Notes under the pieces: generated by a model | What the model saw: only the letters and a program-made list of their open reading frames with translations | Database searches by the model: none | What the model was told of the DNA's origin: nothing | Assembly (NCBI RefSeq): GCF_900446255.1 | Contig: NZ_UIGI01000001.1 | Span: 1,266,763-1,330,762 of the forward strand | From: Buttiauxella agrestis | GTDB lineage: Bacteria; Pseudomonadota; Gammaproteobacteria; Enterobacterales; Enterobacteriaceae | Direction of reading: 5' to 3' | Length of the DNA stretch: 64,000 bases | Made by a program: the position numbers and the translations under genes | Part shown: positions 43,471-55,697 of the stretch, piece by piece | How the letters are laid out: each line of letters opens with the position of its first letter | How positions within the stretch are numbered: position 1 is the stretch's first letter

Positions 43471-46137
43471 ATGCTGTCAGTCAAAAAGGTCACGCTTGAC
43501 TATGAGTTATCTTTATCGGGAGTTGATAAATTCCCTGTTATCGGCTGGGAGATTGAAAGCAATCAAAGGAATGTGAAGCAAGTTTGTTATCAGTTACAGG
43601 TGAGTGGTGATAAATATTTCGATACTATTTTATTTGATAGTGGAGTAGTCATCAGTGACGCCTCAGTGAATGTGAATATTAACGAGATTTTATTGCATTC
43701 ATCAACGCGTTATTTTGTACGTGTAAAAATTAAAGATAACCATGGAGAGGAAAGCCCTTGGAGTACCAGTGCAGAACTTATTACCGGGATGTTGGATACC
43801 CCGTGGTCAGGTGATTTTATTTCTGCCGAAGATCCCGCTGATAAAGACAATTCTAAAGTCACATTATTAAGAAAAGACTTTTCACTATACAAAGGGTGCG
43901 CGGTTGCTTCAGCATATTTACATGTCTCTGCTTTAGGGCTTTACCGGTTTTATCTCAATGGTAACAAAGTCGGTAATGATGAATTGACGCCCGGCTGGAC
44001 GAGCTACCACAATCATTTGCTTTATCAAACCTACGATGTGAGTGAGAAACTCAAGCCGGGTGATAACGTTATTGGGGCCGAGCTAGGGGCTGGCTGGTAT
44101 AAAGGCGATATGGGCTTTACCCGTGACAGGAATTATTACGGCGAACAAACTGCACTTATCTGCCAGTTAGTCATTCATTATGAGGATGGAACCCGGCAGA
44201 TCGTGGTGACTGATAATTCCTGGCGGGGTGAAGAATCACCGATTCTGTTCTCTGAGATTTATGACGGTGAAACCTGTGATGCGAGCCTTGAGCGTGAGGG
44301 CTGGAACAACACTGGCTTTGATGACGCTCGCTGGCGGTCTGCTAGCCTCATTTCTTATGATAAAAAAGTGCTCACCGCGCAGGCTGCCTGCAAAGTAAAA
44401 AGAATTGACGCGCTAAAACCCACCTCGATTATCACCACGCCGCAGGGGGATACGGTTATCGACTTTGGGCAAAATCTGAGTGGTTGGGTGGAATTCAGCG
44501 TGAACGGTAAACGGGGTGACAAAGTTGTCCTGCGCCATTTCGAGACACTGGATGCTCAGGGGAATGTCTACCTGGATAATCTGCGTTCAGCGAAACAGCG
44601 TGTTGAGTACGTTTTAAAAGGTGAGACAACGGAGGTTTATCACCCTCGCTTTACGTACCAGGGTTTTCGCTACGTTAAAGTCGAAAGTTACCCTGGAGAG
44701 GTAAGCCCTGAGAATTTCAAAGCCGTGGTGCTGCATTCGGATATGGCCCAAACCGGGCATTTCAATTGTTCAAACGAAGATTTAAACCAGCTTCACCACA
44801 ATATTCTGTGGGGGTTAAAAGGGAACTTTATTGATGTGCCGACCGACTGCCCGCAACGCGATGAAAGACTGGGCTGGACGGGGGATGCGCAAATATTTTG
44901 CCGCACGGCCAGCTACCTGATGCACACGCGTAATTTCTTTGCAAAATGGCTCCGGGATCTCCAACACGACCAGACGCCAGAAGGCGGTGTGCCACACGTC
45001 ATTCCCGATATTCTCACCGGGCATTGCGCGAATGATATCAACCTTGCCGAGGGGGGAACACATTCAGCAGCGGCGTGGGCAGATGCTGCGGTTATTAATC
45101 CGTGGACGATGTACCTGATGTATGGCGACACTCGCGTCCTGGAAAACCAGTACCAGAGCATGAAAGGCTGGGTGGATTTTATGCTCACGCATTCAGAGAA
45201 GCTGGTCTGGCGTTACAAATTGCAGTTTGGCGATTGGGTTGCGCTAGATGCCAAAGAGGGAAGTTATTTCGGCGCGACGCCGACGGACCTTGTCTGCACG
45301 GCTTATTTTGCTTACTCCACGCAGTTGTTTAGCCAGGCTGCCAAAGCACTCAATCGTACAGAGGATTTTGAGCGCTATAGCGCCTTATACCTGCAAATTG
45401 TTCAGCGTTTTCAGGATGAGTTTTTCACACCGTCAGGCAGGCTGGCGGCCAGAACGCAGACTGCACATATTCTGGCTCTCTATTTTAATCTGGTACCAGA
45501 GGTCTTCAAAGAACGCACGGTAAATACGTTGGTTGAACTACTGCGTGAACATGATGGCCATCTGGTGACAGGGTTTGTAGGAACCCCCTATTTTTGCCAT
45601 GCACTAAGCCAAAATGGGCGAGAAAAAGAGGCGTGGGAACTGCTGCTTAAGGATGATTTCCCGTCATGGCTATATCAGGTAAAAGCTGGAGCAACGACCA
45701 TTTGGGAGCATTGGGATGGAATGAAGCCCGATGGCTCAATGTGGAGCGCGGATATGAACTCGTTTAACCATTACGCTTATGGCGCAGTAGGGGAGTGGCT
45801 TTATCGTTCCGTGGCGGGGATTGAGGCTGACGCCGATGAACCGGGCTTTAAGCATGTGATAATAGCACCGACGATTGGTGGAGGTGTTGACTGGGTTGAT
45901 GCGGCTTATGACTCGGTTTTTGGTGAAATTAAAGTGAATTGGAAAGTGAAAGAGAGCAGTGCTGGGGAAATCGTGACGTTGAAGGTCAAGGTTGCACATA
46001 ACACGCATGCCACCATCAAACTTTCGGGTTTAAAAGAGCTACTGTCGGCACAAGATATGACCTTTAAGAAGTTAGGGAATAGTGGGTATGCAGAGATAGG
46101 GTCGGGGGAATATAGGGTCGAATATCTCCGCGCCTAA
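43471..46137 (+). CDS. GH78 alpha-L-rhamnosidase, cytoplasmic
   Basis: Glycoside hydrolase of 888 residues with the full GH78 layout: an N-terminal beta-sandwich domain (about 1-115), a Bac_rhamnosid_N domain (120-300), a linker sandwich domain, an (alpha/alpha)6 catalytic barrel (about 430-790) and a C-terminal beta domain. The catalytic motif DCPQRDERLGWTGDA (459-473) contains the probable general acid Glu465, and GATTIWEHWDG places the probable base at Glu746. These correspond to the acid/base pair known in GH78. There is no signal peptide, so it acts on imported rhamnosides. Strong ribosome site AAAGGAG. A terminator separates it from crr. Confidence 0.92.
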   Translation: MLSVKKVTLDYELSLSGVDKFPVIGWEIESNQRNVKQVCYQLQVSGDKYFDTILFDSGVVISDASVNVNINEILLHSSTRYFVRVKIKDNHGEESPWSTSAELITGMLDTPWSGDFISAEDPADKDNSKVTLLRKDFSLYKGCAVASAYLHVSALGLYRFYLNGNKVGNDELTPGWTSYHNHLLYQTYDVSEKLKPGDNVIGAELGAGWYKGDMGFTRDRNYYGEQTALICQLVIHYEDGTRQIVVTDNSWRGEESPILFSEIYDGETCDASLEREGWNNTGFDDARWRSASLISYDKKVLTAQAACKVKRIDALKPTSIITTPQGDTVIDFGQNLSGWVEFSVNGKRGDKVVLRHFETLDAQGNVYLDNLRSAKQRVEYVLKGETTEVYHPRFTYQGFRYVKVESYPGEVSPENFKAVVLHSDMAQTGHFNCSNEDLNQLHHNILWGLKGNFIDVPTDCPQRDERLGWTGDAQIFCRTASYLMHTRNFFAKWLRDLQHDQTPEGGVPHVIPDILTGHCANDINLAEGGTHSAAAWADAAVINPWTMYLMYGDTRVLENQYQSMKGWVDFMLTHSEKLVWRYKLQFGDWVALDAKEGSYFGATPTDLVCTAYFAYSTQLFSQAAKALNRTEDFERYSALYLQIVQRFQDEFFTPSGRLAARTQTAHILALYFNLVPEVFKERTVNTLVELLREHDGHLVTGFVGTPYFCHALSQNGREKEAWELLLKDDFPSWLYQVKAGATTIWEHWDGMKPDGSMWSADMNSFNHYAYGAVGEWLYRSVAGIEADADEPGFKHVIIAPTIGGGVDWVDAAYDSVFGEIKVNWKVKESSAGEIVTLKVKVAHNTHATIKLSGLKELLSAQDMTFKKLGNSGYAEIGSGEYRVEYLRA

Positions 46138-46157
46138 GATTGAGTACCAGAAACTGA

Positions 46158-46192
46158 CGAAAAAAAACCGGAAATGGATATTTCCGGTTTTC
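46158..46192. terminator. Bidirectional terminator between GH78 gene and crr
   Basis: Perfect 11-bp stem AAACCGGAAAT / ATTTCCGGTTT with GGAT loop, A-run before and T-run after. It serves the convergent rhamnosidase and pts transcripts. Confidence 0.9.
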
Positions 46193-46227
46193 TAATCATT
46201 GCAGGGAGATGCCCTGCTACGTAATTC

Positions 46228-46737
46228 TTACTTCTTGATACGGATGACTGGGGTTTCGCCCACAGTCACACTACCAGTCAGTTTGATCAGCTCTTTGATT
46301 TCGTCCATGTTGGAGATGACAACCGGAGTCAGGGTAGACTTCGCTTTCTCTTCCAGCAGGGCCAAATCGAACTCGATAACTACGTCGCCTTTCTTAACAC
46401 GCTGGCCTTCTTCTGCGATGCGTTTGAAGCCTTCGCCTTTCAGTTCAACAGTGTCGATACCGAAGTGGACGAACAGCTCAATGCCGCTATCAGATTCGAT
46501 AGAGAAAGCATGGTTAGTTTCGAAGATTTTACCGATGGTGCCGTCAACCGGAGCAACCATTTTGTTGCCAGTCGGTTTAATTGCAATACCATCACCAACG
46601 ATCTTCTCGGCGAAAACCACATCTGGAACATCTTCAATATTGACGATTTCGCCAGAAAGTGGGGCAACAATCTCAATGGTTCCGGTGTCTTTTTTATCAT
46701 CAGAAACCAGAGATTTCAGTTTATCAAACAAACCCAT
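46228..46737 (-). CDS. crr: Crr, EIIA-Glc of the PTS
   Basis: Glucose-specific phosphocarrier of 169 residues. It passes phosphate from HPr to EIICB-Glc; unphosphorylated it inhibits non-PTS sugar uptake and phosphorylated it stimulates adenylate cyclase. The phospho-His is in [11 protein letters not shown]. An amphipathic N-terminal helix ([11 protein letters not shown]) is present. Last gene of ptsH-ptsI-crr, 40 bp after ptsI. Confidence 0.98.
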   Translation of the reverse strand: MGLFDKLKSLVSDDKKDTGTIEIVAPLSGEIVNIEDVPDVVFAEKIVGDGIAIKPTGNKMVAPVDGTIGKIFETNHAFSIESDSGIELFVHFGIDTVELKGEGFKRIAEEGQRVKKGDVVIEFDLALLEEKAKSTLTPVVISNMDEIKELIKLTGSVTVGETPVIRIKK

Positions 46738-46777
46738 GATCTTCTCCTAAGCAGTAAATTGGGCCGCATCCGGTGGA

Positions 46778-48505
46778 TTAGCAGATTGTTTTTTCTTCAA
46801 TGAACTTGTTAACCAGCGTCATTAACTCGTCCGTTGTCGGTTGAGCAAGAGCTTGCTCTGCTAACACCTTCGCATCTTCGAAGTTCGTGTTACGAATAAT
46901 CTTCTTAATGCGCGGGATAGAAATGGCACTCATACTAAATTCGTCCAGACCCATACCCAGCAACAGAAGTGTAGCACGTTCGTCGCCTGCAAGCTCACCA
47001 CACATACCGGTCCATTTACCTTCTGCATGAGAAGCATCAATAACTTGCTTAATCAGAGTCAGTACAGACGGTGACATTGGCTGGTAAAGATGCGAAATCA
47101 TATCATTACCACGGTCAACTGCCAGGGTGTACTGCGTCAGATCATTGGTACCGATACTGAAGAAGTCGACTTCTTTAGCCAGGTGGCGAGCAATCGTGGC
47201 CGCAGCCGGAGTCTCTACCATCACGCCAACTTCGATAGTTTCGTCAAACGCTTTACCTTCTTCACGCAGCTGCGCCTTCATGATTTCAATTTCTGCTTTC
47301 AGTGCACGCACTTCTTCAACAGAGATGATCATTGGGAACATGATGCGTAATTTACCGAAAGCAGAAGCACGCAGAATAGCGCGTACTTGAGCGTGCAGGA
47401 TCTCTTTACGATCCATCGCGATACGGATTGCACGCCAGCCCAGGAACGGGTTTTCTTCTTTCGGGAAGTTCATGTACGGCAGCTCTTTGTCGCCACCGAT
47501 ATCCATGGTACGTACGATAACAGCTTGTGAGCCACAGGCTTCAGCAACAGCTTTGTACGCCGCGAACTGCTCATCTTCAGTTGGCAGTGAATCACGATCC
47601 ATGAACAGGAATTCTGTACGGTACAGACCTACACCTTCTGCACCATTGCGCTCTGCACCGTCGATATCACGAACAGTACCGATGTTTGCGCAGACTTCTA
47701 CCTGATGACCATCGAGAGTGATTGCTGGCAGGTCTTTCAGTTTTGCCAGTTCAGCTTTCTCAGAAGCAACCTGTTGCTGTACAGCACGCAGGGCTTCGAT
47801 CTCGTCGTTGGTTGGGTTAACGTAAACTTTATTGTTAACAGCATCGAGGATCAGGTAATCGCCGTTCTTCACCTGGCTGGTAACACTACCCGTACCAACG
47901 ATCGCTGGCAGTTCAAGAGAACGCGCCATGATGGATGTGTGGGAGGTGCGGCCGCCGATATCAGTGATGAAACCCAGCACCTTTTGCAGGTTGAGCTGTG
48001 CGGTTTCAGACGGAGTCAAATCTTTAGCGACCAGGATAACTTCATCCTGAATAGCGCTCAGGTCGATAATTGCCAGACCCAGAATATTTTGCAGCAGACG
48101 TTTACCGATGTCGCGTACGTCAGCCGCACGTTCTTTCAGGTATTCATCGTCTAATTCTTCAAGCGCGATGGCCTGGCCTTCGATAATTTCGTGAGCCGCT
48201 GCATCAGCAGTCACTAACTTATCTTTGATAAGGGCTATGATTTCCTGCTCAAGCTCTTCGTCTTCCAGCAACATAATGTGGCCTTCGAAGATAGCTTCCT
48301 TTTCTTCACCGAAGGTCTCGCCAGCTTTAATTTTGATCGCTTCTAATTGCGATGACGCTTTAGCGCGCCCGCTTAAAAAACGTTCAACTTCCTGCGCAAC
48401 TTTGTCGGCAGAAATTTTCTTCCGGTCGATGACAATTTCATCTTCCTTCAGCAAAAGTGCCTTGCCGAAAGCGATACCCGGGGATGCTAAAATGCCTGAA
48501 ATCAT
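46778..48505 (-). CDS. ptsI: PtsI, PTS enzyme I
   Basis: Phosphoenolpyruvate-protein phosphotransferase of 575 residues. It autophosphorylates from PEP and donates to HPr. The N-terminal HPr-binding domain is followed by the phospho-His segment [15 protein letters not shown] and the C-terminal PEP-binding barrel with [11 protein letters not shown] and [15 protein letters not shown]. It follows ptsH by 44 bp. The length equals E. coli EI. Confidence 0.98.
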   Translation of the reverse strand: MISGILASPGIAFGKALLLKEDEIVIDRKKISADKVAQEVERFLSGRAKASSQLEAIKIKAGETFGEEKEAIFEGHIMLLEDEELEQEIIALIKDKLVTADAAAHEIIEGQAIALEELDDEYLKERAADVRDIGKRLLQNILGLAIIDLSAIQDEVILVAKDLTPSETAQLNLQKVLGFITDIGGRTSHTSIMARSLELPAIVGTGSVTSQVKNGDYLILDAVNNKVYVNPTNDEIEALRAVQQQVASEKAELAKLKDLPAITLDGHQVEVCANIGTVRDIDGAERNGAEGVGLYRTEFLFMDRDSLPTEDEQFAAYKAVAEACGSQAVIVRTMDIGGDKELPYMNFPKEENPFLGWRAIRIAMDRKEILHAQVRAILRASAFGKLRIMFPMIISVEEVRALKAEIEIMKAQLREEGKAFDETIEVGVMVETPAAATIARHLAKEVDFFSIGTNDLTQYTLAVDRGNDMISHLYQPMSPSVLTLIKQVIDASHAEGKWTGMCGELAGDERATLLLLGMGLDEFSMSAISIPRIKKIIRNTNFEDAKVLAEQALAQPTTDELMTLVNKFIEEKTIC

Positions 48506-48549
48506 AACCCTACCTTACTTGTGACTGATATTTACGAAGAACCCAGAAC

Positions 48550-48807
48550 TTACTCGAGTTCAGCCATCAGTTTTACCAGATGCTCAACTGCTTTCTGATC
48601 GTCTTCGCCTTCAGCGGAGATGGTCACTACTGTACCTTGAGTCAGGCCCAGAGTTTGCAGTTTGAACAGGCTTTTCGCGCTAGCGCTTTTGCCGTTGGAG
48701 GTCACAGTGATCTCAGAAGTGAAGCCTTTAGCTTCTTTAACAAACTGAGCAGCAGGGCGGGTATGCAGACCGTTTGGAGCGGTGATGGTAACTTCTTGCT
48801 GGAACAT
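48550..48807 (-). CDS. ptsH: PtsH, HPr phosphocarrier
   Basis: HPr of 85 residues. Phospho-His15 lies in [11 protein letters not shown] and the Ser46 region in [13 protein letters not shown]. It relays phosphate from enzyme I to the sugar-specific EIIA proteins. First gene of the operon; its upstream region is shared with the cysK terminator. Confidence 0.98.
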   Translation of the reverse strand: MFQQEVTITAPNGLHTRPAAQFVKEAKGFTSEITVTSNGKSASAKSLFKLQTLGLTQGTVVTISAEGEDDQKAVEHLVKLMAELE

Positions 48808-49146
48808 TGTATTTCCCCAACTTATAGGTTTAGTGTTGTGGAACTAAAGTCTAGCCTGGTGGCAAAACTTTAGCCTGTATAGTTAGCGTCGACGTCACAC
48901 TGTACGCGACACAGGATGCTTTCGGGAACCGCGAAATGTGCTCTGGCATTCACCATGCGCTTAGCGGCTCGCTCGTCATTAATCATTATGCCGTGAAATG
49001 TGATTTTGCACCAAATCGTTAAATCGATTCAGCAGATCTAGCTCACATTCCGATTAATTTCGCGCATCAAAATAATTTGCTGGATAGATACCAGACCTGA
49101 CAGGGCGACGCAATGGCAGGGTAGCCAAAAGTTTGACGAACCCCAC
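48808..49146 (-). promoter_or_regulatory. ptsH control region
   Basis: Noncoding region of 339 bp. The 65 bp next to ptsH are close to the E. coli ptsH leader as I recall it, including a TAGACT -10 candidate. Partial CRP-like sites occur: AATGTGAGCTAGATCTGC (minus strand, 49032-49049) and TGTGATTTTGCACCA near 48999-49013; both have one good arm (TGTGA). E. coli pts is controlled by CRP and Mlc at several promoters. Assigning exact sites is not possible by eye. Confidence 0.4.
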
Positions 49147-49174
49147 AAAAAAGCACCCTTTCGGGTGCTTTTTT
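49147..49174 (-). terminator. Terminator of cysK
   Basis: Stem AGCACCC / GGGTGCT with TTTC loop and symmetric A- and T-runs, just after the cysK stop. Confidence 0.9.
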
Positions 49175-49196
49175 ACACATTTTTACCTGACGGGCA

Positions 49197-50168
49197 TCAC
49201 TGTTGCAGCTCTTTTTCAGTGAAAAGATCGGCGAACAGGGCAGTACTCAGATAACGCTCCCCGGAGGAAGGCAGTATAACCACAATGTTTTTGTTGGTAA
49301 ACGCTTCATCTTCCTGAAGTTTTAAAGCAGCAGCAACGGCTGCACCGGATGAAATTCCAGCAAGAATGCCCTCTTCTTCCATCAAACGGCGTGCAGTGGA
49401 GATAGCTTCGTCGTTGGTGATGGCGATAACTCTGTCGATAAGCTTGAGATCGAGGTTGCCAGGAATGAAACCTGCGCCGATACCCTGGATTTTGTGCGGG
49501 CCAGGTTTGAGTTCTTCCCCTGCAAGTGCCTGAGCAATAACCGGAGAATCGGTTGGCTCAACGGCCACGCTGATGAGGTCAGTTTTGCCTTTGGTGTTTT
49601 TGATATAACGGCTAACGCCAGTCAGCGTGCCGCCAGTGCCGACACCAGCAATGAACACATCTACTTCGCCATCGGTATCTTCCCAGATTTCTGGGCCAGT
49701 GGTTTTTTCGTGAATTTCTGGGTTAGCTGGGTTGCTAAATTGTTGCAGTAACAGGAATTTTTCTGGGTCGCTGGCAACGATTTCTTCCGCTTTCTGAATC
49801 GCACCTTTCATGCCTTTCGCGCCTTCTGTCAGTACCAGGTTGGCACCCAGTGCTTTCAGCAGTTTGCGGCGTTCAATACTCATGGTTTCAGGCATGGTCA
49901 ACGTCAGTTTGTAGCCACGTGCTGCAGCAACATACGCCAGTGCAATACCGGTATTGCCGCTGGTTGGCTCGACTAACTCAACGCCTGGCTTGAGTACACC
50001 GCGTTTCTCGGCATCCCAAATCATATTGGCCCCGATACGGCATTTAACGCTAAAGCTCGGGTTACGGGACTCGACTTTCGCCAGGATGCGCCCGTTACCA
50101 ATGCGGTTCAGTCGAACCAGCGGCGTATGACCGATAGTCAGAGAGTTGTCTTCATAGATCTTGCTCAT
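49197..50168 (-). CDS. cysK: CysK, cysteine synthase A
   Basis: O-acetylserine sulfhydrylase A of 323 residues, the main cysteine synthase. Schiff-base Lys42 lies in [11 protein letters not shown], and the phosphate and substrate loops are TSGNTG and SSGAAVAA. It also binds CysE in the cysteine synthase complex. Single-gene unit with its own terminator, next to cysZ as in E. coli. Confidence 0.98.
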   Translation of the reverse strand: MSKIYEDNSLTIGHTPLVRLNRIGNGRILAKVESRNPSFSVKCRIGANMIWDAEKRGVLKPGVELVEPTSGNTGIALAYVAAARGYKLTLTMPETMSIERRKLLKALGANLVLTEGAKGMKGAIQKAEEIVASDPEKFLLLQQFSNPANPEIHEKTTGPEIWEDTDGEVDVFIAGVGTGGTLTGVSRYIKNTKGKTDLISVAVEPTDSPVIAQALAGEELKPGPHKIQGIGAGFIPGNLDLKLIDRVIAITNDEAISTARRLMEEEGILAGISSGAAVAAALKLQEDEAFTNKNIVVILPSSGERYLSTALFADLFTEKELQQ

Positions 50169-50320
50169 AACCCGTCCTTAACTGTATGAAATTTGGGAAA
50201 CCTCATCAGCATACCTGCTTAGAAGTTATGCGGAAGTAAAGAAATCGCATATCTATATGTAGAAGGGAAATAAGCAGAAGCCAGAAGGAATAAGGAGCAG
50301 CATAAGCCGCTCCTGATAAA

Positions 50321-51082
50321 TTACTTCCACATGGCATGTTTGGGGCGATAACAATCAACCCACATCGCGGTAGCGCCGCAGACGGCAACCGGCATGATGA
50401 CCAGGTTCAGGAAGGGAATCAGCGTAAACAGACTGACCAGCGAGCCAAACTGCATATTGATGATTTTTTTCTCGCGAAGTGAGAGGCGCATTTCTTTGAA
50501 AGGCACTTTATGGTTATCGAACGGATAGTCGCAATACTGAATTGCCAGCATCCAGGCACTGAATAGGAACCACAAAACAGGTGCAACGGTTTGGCCTATA
50601 CCCGGAATGAAATACAGCACCAGCAGCACCAGCGCGCGTGGCAGATACCAGGCAAGTTTTTGCCATTCGCGCTTCATGATGCGCGGAATATCTTTCATGA
50701 TGCCAGCCAGGCCAGTATCCGGCGGAGTCGCCCCAGTCAGGCGCGCTTCAAGTTGTTCAGCCAGCAATCCATTAAATGGGGCAGCAATCCAGTTGGCAAT
50801 GGTTGAGAACAAATAACCAAACACCAGCAAGATAGAAATTACCGCCAGTGGCCAAATGAGATAGCTCAACCACTGTAGCCAGTCTGGCACGTAGGAAAGA
50901 AGAGTCGGAACCCAGACATCCAGGCGGGTAAACAGCCACCAGAATGCGCCACCCATCAACAATATATTGACGATCAGCGGCATGAGCACGAATCGCTTGA
51001 TTCCAGGCTCACGCACCAGCTTCCAACCCTGTGAAAAATAATAAACGCCACTGCGTGGCACGGTTCCTGAAGGTGAAACCAT
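50321..51082 (-). CDS. cysZ: CysZ, sulfate permease
   Basis: Inner-membrane sulfate channel of 253 residues with several hydrophobic helices (including [12 protein letters not shown] and [18 protein letters not shown]). It supplies cytoplasmic sulfate for cysteine synthesis and is inhibited by sulfite in E. coli. The start at 51082 ([16 protein letters not shown]) matches the orthologue; the frame upstream to 51184 is not conserved. An AAGGAG site lies 12 nt before the ATG, slightly far. Divergent from zipA. Confidence 0.95.
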   Translation of the reverse strand: MVSPSGTVPRSGVYYFSQGWKLVREPGIKRFVLMPLIVNILLMGGAFWWLFTRLDVWVPTLLSYVPDWLQWLSYLIWPLAVISILLVFGYLFSTIANWIAAPFNGLLAEQLEARLTGATPPDTGLAGIMKDIPRIMKREWQKLAWYLPRALVLLVLYFIPGIGQTVAPVLWFLFSAWMLAIQYCDYPFDNHKVPFKEMRLSLREKKIINMQFGSLVSLFTLIPFLNLVIMPVAVCGATAMWVDCYRPKHAMWK

Positions 51083-51313
51083 AATCTTAACGAACTCCTT
51101 TTTCGGCTTTGCTTTAACGTGCAGAGCTATCATAACTGACTGCCAGGAGAAAAACTTATTAGGAAATGGTCGAAAAAACAGCAAAAAATCGATTTCGGTA
51201 CATCTTTATGCTGAGAAAACCGTGTGCGCACTTGCACTTGAGCAGATGGGCAAATACTCTTAGTGAGTAAATGTTTGCCGCGGTGGCAAGGTGTTAGAAC
51301 AACAGAGAATATA

Positions 51314-52306
51314 ATGATGCAGGATTTGCGTCTGATATTAATCATTGTTGGCGCGATCGCCATAATAGCCTTACTGGTTCACGGTCTGTGGACGAGTCGT
51401 AAAGAGCGTTCATCCGTTTTTCGTGATCGTCCAATGAAGCGCATGAAGTCTAAGCGTGACGAACACGAGTCGGATGACGACGAGGCTGACGATGAGCAAG
51501 ATGATGGAGTAGGTGAGGTGCGTGTGCGTCGGGTTAACCCTGCGCCGGAAACAGCGAGTCGCGAGACAGAAATGCCTCGTCAGCCGCAAGCGCCTCAACA
51601 TCAGTACGAGCCGCCTTACGCTTCCGCTGAGCCGCGTCAGAGTGCACCTGTGCGTCAACCTGAACCGGTAGCACCGCGTCAGGAAGCGCCTGTTGCGCCA
51701 GTACATCAGCCAGCTGTTCATCAACCCGTACAGCAGCCTGTTCAACAGCCGATTGCACAGCAACCGCAGCCAGTGGCTCCGCAAGCACCTGTGCAACAGC
51801 CCATGGTTCAGCATGCTGAACCTGCGCCAGAGCCTGTGGTTGCACAACCTGCTCCGGTTCCTGAAGCGCCAGCTCGTCTTAAAGAGACGGTGATTGTACT
51901 GAACGTTTCGGCGCACGCTGGCAGCATGATTAACGGCGATGTGCTGTTAAACAGTATTCAGCAAGCGGGCTTTATCTTTGGCGAAATGAACATTTTCCAC
52001 CGTCACCTCAGTCCTGATGGTAGCGGCCCGGTTCTGTTTAGCCTCGCGAATATGGTTAAGCCTGGTTCGTTTGACCCTGAAAGCATGACGAATTTTGCAA
52101 CGCCTGGCGTGACAATCTTCATGCAGGTGCCGTCTTATGGCGACCCGACGCAGAACTTTAAGTTGATGCTCCAGTCAGCTCAGCATATTGCTGATGAAGT
52201 CGGTGGTGTGGTGCTTGATGACCAACGCCGTATGATGACGCCGCAGAAAATGCGTGAGTATCAGGACCGTATCCGCGAAGTGGTTGAAGCTAACGCGAGC
52301 CACTAG
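51314..52306 (+). CDS. zipA: ZipA, FtsZ membrane anchor
   Basis: Essential division protein of 330 residues. N-terminal transmembrane helix (about 5-25), a charged segment, a Pro/Gln/Val-rich linker (about 75-190) made of many short imperfect repeats, and the C-terminal FtsZ-binding domain (about 195-325, with [19 protein letters not shown] and [10 protein letters not shown]). The start MMQDLRL at 51314 matches E. coli. The linker drifts freely in length and sequence. ligA follows after a terminator. Confidence 0.96.
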   Translation: MMQDLRLILIIVGAIAIIALLVHGLWTSRKERSSVFRDRPMKRMKSKRDEHESDDDEADDEQDDGVGEVRVRRVNPAPETASRETEMPRQPQAPQHQYEPPYASAEPRQSAPVRQPEPVAPRQEAPVAPVHQPAVHQPVQQPVQQPIAQQPQPVAPQAPVQQPMVQHAEPAPEPVVAQPAPVPEAPARLKETVIVLNVSAHAGSMINGDVLLNSIQQAGFIFGEMNIFHRHLSPDGSGPVLFSLANMVKPGSFDPESMTNFATPGVTIFMQVPSYGDPTQNFKLMLQSAQHIADEVGGVVLDDQRRMMTPQKMREYQDRIREVVEANASH

Positions 52307-52335
52307 AATTCATCCTGAACATGTTTTCCCCTAAG

Positions 52336-52358
52336 CCCCCGCATGTCGGGGGTTTTTT
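52336..52358 (+). terminator. Terminator between zipA and ligA
   Basis: Stem CCCCCG / CGGGGG with CATGT loop and six T. Confidence 0.9.
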
Positions 52359-52365
52359 ATATTGA

Positions 52366-54393
<2,028 letters not shown>

Positions 54394-54394
54394 G

Positions 54395-54607
54395 ATGGAT
54401 AAAGAGCAGCTTATCGAGATTGCCAATACCGTCATGCCGTTTGGCAAGTATAAAGGTCGCGTGCTGATTGATGTGCCAGAAGAGTATTTGCTGTGGTTTG
54501 CTCGCAAAGACGAGTTCCCACAGGGCCATCTTGGCGAGCTGATGCGGCTGACTTTGCTGATTAAGACCGAAGGATTGGAGGGGCTGGTGAAGCCCCTCAA
54601 AAGATAA
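54395..54607 (+). CDS. ypeB: YpeB, DUF3820 protein
   Basis: Small acidic protein of 70 residues with the conserved MPFGKYKGR and LLWFARKDEFPQGHLGELM segments of DUF3820. The start at 54395, next to the ligA stop, matches E. coli. A hairpin (GGGGCT / AGCCCC) is embedded in its last codons and may serve as terminator. Function unknown; the operon link to DNA ligase may be meaningful. Confidence 0.93.
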   Translation: MDKEQLIEIANTVMPFGKYKGRVLIDVPEEYLLWFARKDEFPQGHLGELMRLTLLIKTEGLEGLVKPLKR

Positions 54608-54617
54608 TTACGATTTA

Positions 54618-55607
54618 CTATGCGTTTTCAGTGGCAGCTTTGGCTGCCACTTTTGTTTCTTGCTGATAACGACGAGCGAGCACCGCACATATCATTAACT
54701 GCAACTGATGGAAGATCATTAGCGGCAGCACCATCATCCCTACGCTTGCGACCGGGAATAAAATATTCGCCATTGGAATACCATTCGCCAGGCTCTTTTT
54801 CGAGCCACAGAACACAATCGTAATCTCATCCGCTTTGCTAAAGCCCAGACGTCTGGCGACAAACATATTGACGCTGATAATAATCGCCAGCAATACCAGG
54901 CTCACGACCACAATAAAGAGTAGCGAGCCAATACCCACTTTATGCCAAATCCCATGCCTTACGGCTTCGCTAAATGCCGTGTAGATCACCAGCAGTATTG
55001 AAGTTTGATCGGTTTTGCCAATCCACTTTTTGTGGCGCGCAACCCAGTCACCAATCAACGGGCGTGACAGATGTCCCGCCACGAATGGCACCAGTAGCTG
55101 CAACATGATGCTGCCAACCTGCTGCAAACTGCCGCTCGCGCCATGGACATGCATGACCATGCCAACCAATAGCGGTGACAGGAAAATACCGAGCAGGCTG
55201 GACGCAGAGGCCGCACACACTGCCGCCGCAACGTTCCCCCCGGCAAGAGAGGTAAATGCGATGGCCGATTGCACCGTGGCGGGCAAAATACACAGATATA
55301 AAAAGCCGGTATAAATTTCAGGGCTGACATTCACCGGCGCCCACCACGCAAACAACACGCCCAGGACGGGGAACAACACAAACGTGCTGCACATCACCCA
55401 TAGGTGCAAACGCCAGTGGCTACTGCCTGCAATTATCGCTTCACGGGAAAGCTTTGCACCGTGCATAAAAAACAGTAACGCGATGGCAGCCGTCGTCAGT
55501 CCTTCAAAAAAGCCAACATAACTTCCCTGGGCAGGGAAGAAAGACGCCAGCAAGACAGTCACTATCAGTGTCAGTGTGAAAGGGTCAAGTACGCGAAAGA
55601 GTTTCAT
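54618..55607 (-). CDS. yfeH: YfeH, bile acid:sodium symporter family protein
   Basis: Membrane transporter-like protein of 329 residues in the SBF-like/BASS family, with nine or ten predicted helices and the conserved FCGSKKSLANGIPMAN crossover motif. Of three consecutive ATG codons the third (55607) is best spaced from GAGGA. The divergent LysR gene yfeR is the probable regulator. Substrate unknown. Confidence 0.92.
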   Translation of the reverse strand: MKLFRVLDPFTLTLIVTVLLASFFPAQGSYVGFFEGLTTAAIALLFFMHGAKLSREAIIAGSSHWRLHLWVMCSTFVLFPVLGVLFAWWAPVNVSPEIYTGFLYLCILPATVQSAIAFTSLAGGNVAAAVCAASASSLLGIFLSPLLVGMVMHVHGASGSLQQVGSIMLQLLVPFVAGHLSRPLIGDWVARHKKWIGKTDQTSILLVIYTAFSEAVRHGIWHKVGIGSLLFIVVVSLVLLAIIISVNMFVARRLGFSKADEITIVFCGSKKSLANGIPMANILFPVASVGMMVLPLMIFHQLQLMICAVLARRYQQETKVAAKAATENA

Positions 55608-55697
55608 CATCATTCCTCAAACTTTTGATAAGGCATTGTGCTTTTATTGCTTTTAGAAATAAAATTGATTTATTGAATGCATTGATGAATTTATTAA

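Noticed and set aside
41010-46200. Insertion sequence or transposase bordering the rhamnoside cassette
   Set aside because: No transposase frame, terminal repeat or target duplication is visible at either edge; transfer, if any, left no obvious scar.
51410-51916. Long antisense frames inside zipA
   Set aside because: They mirror the repetitive Pro/Gln linker of ZipA; compositional shadow without ribosome sites.
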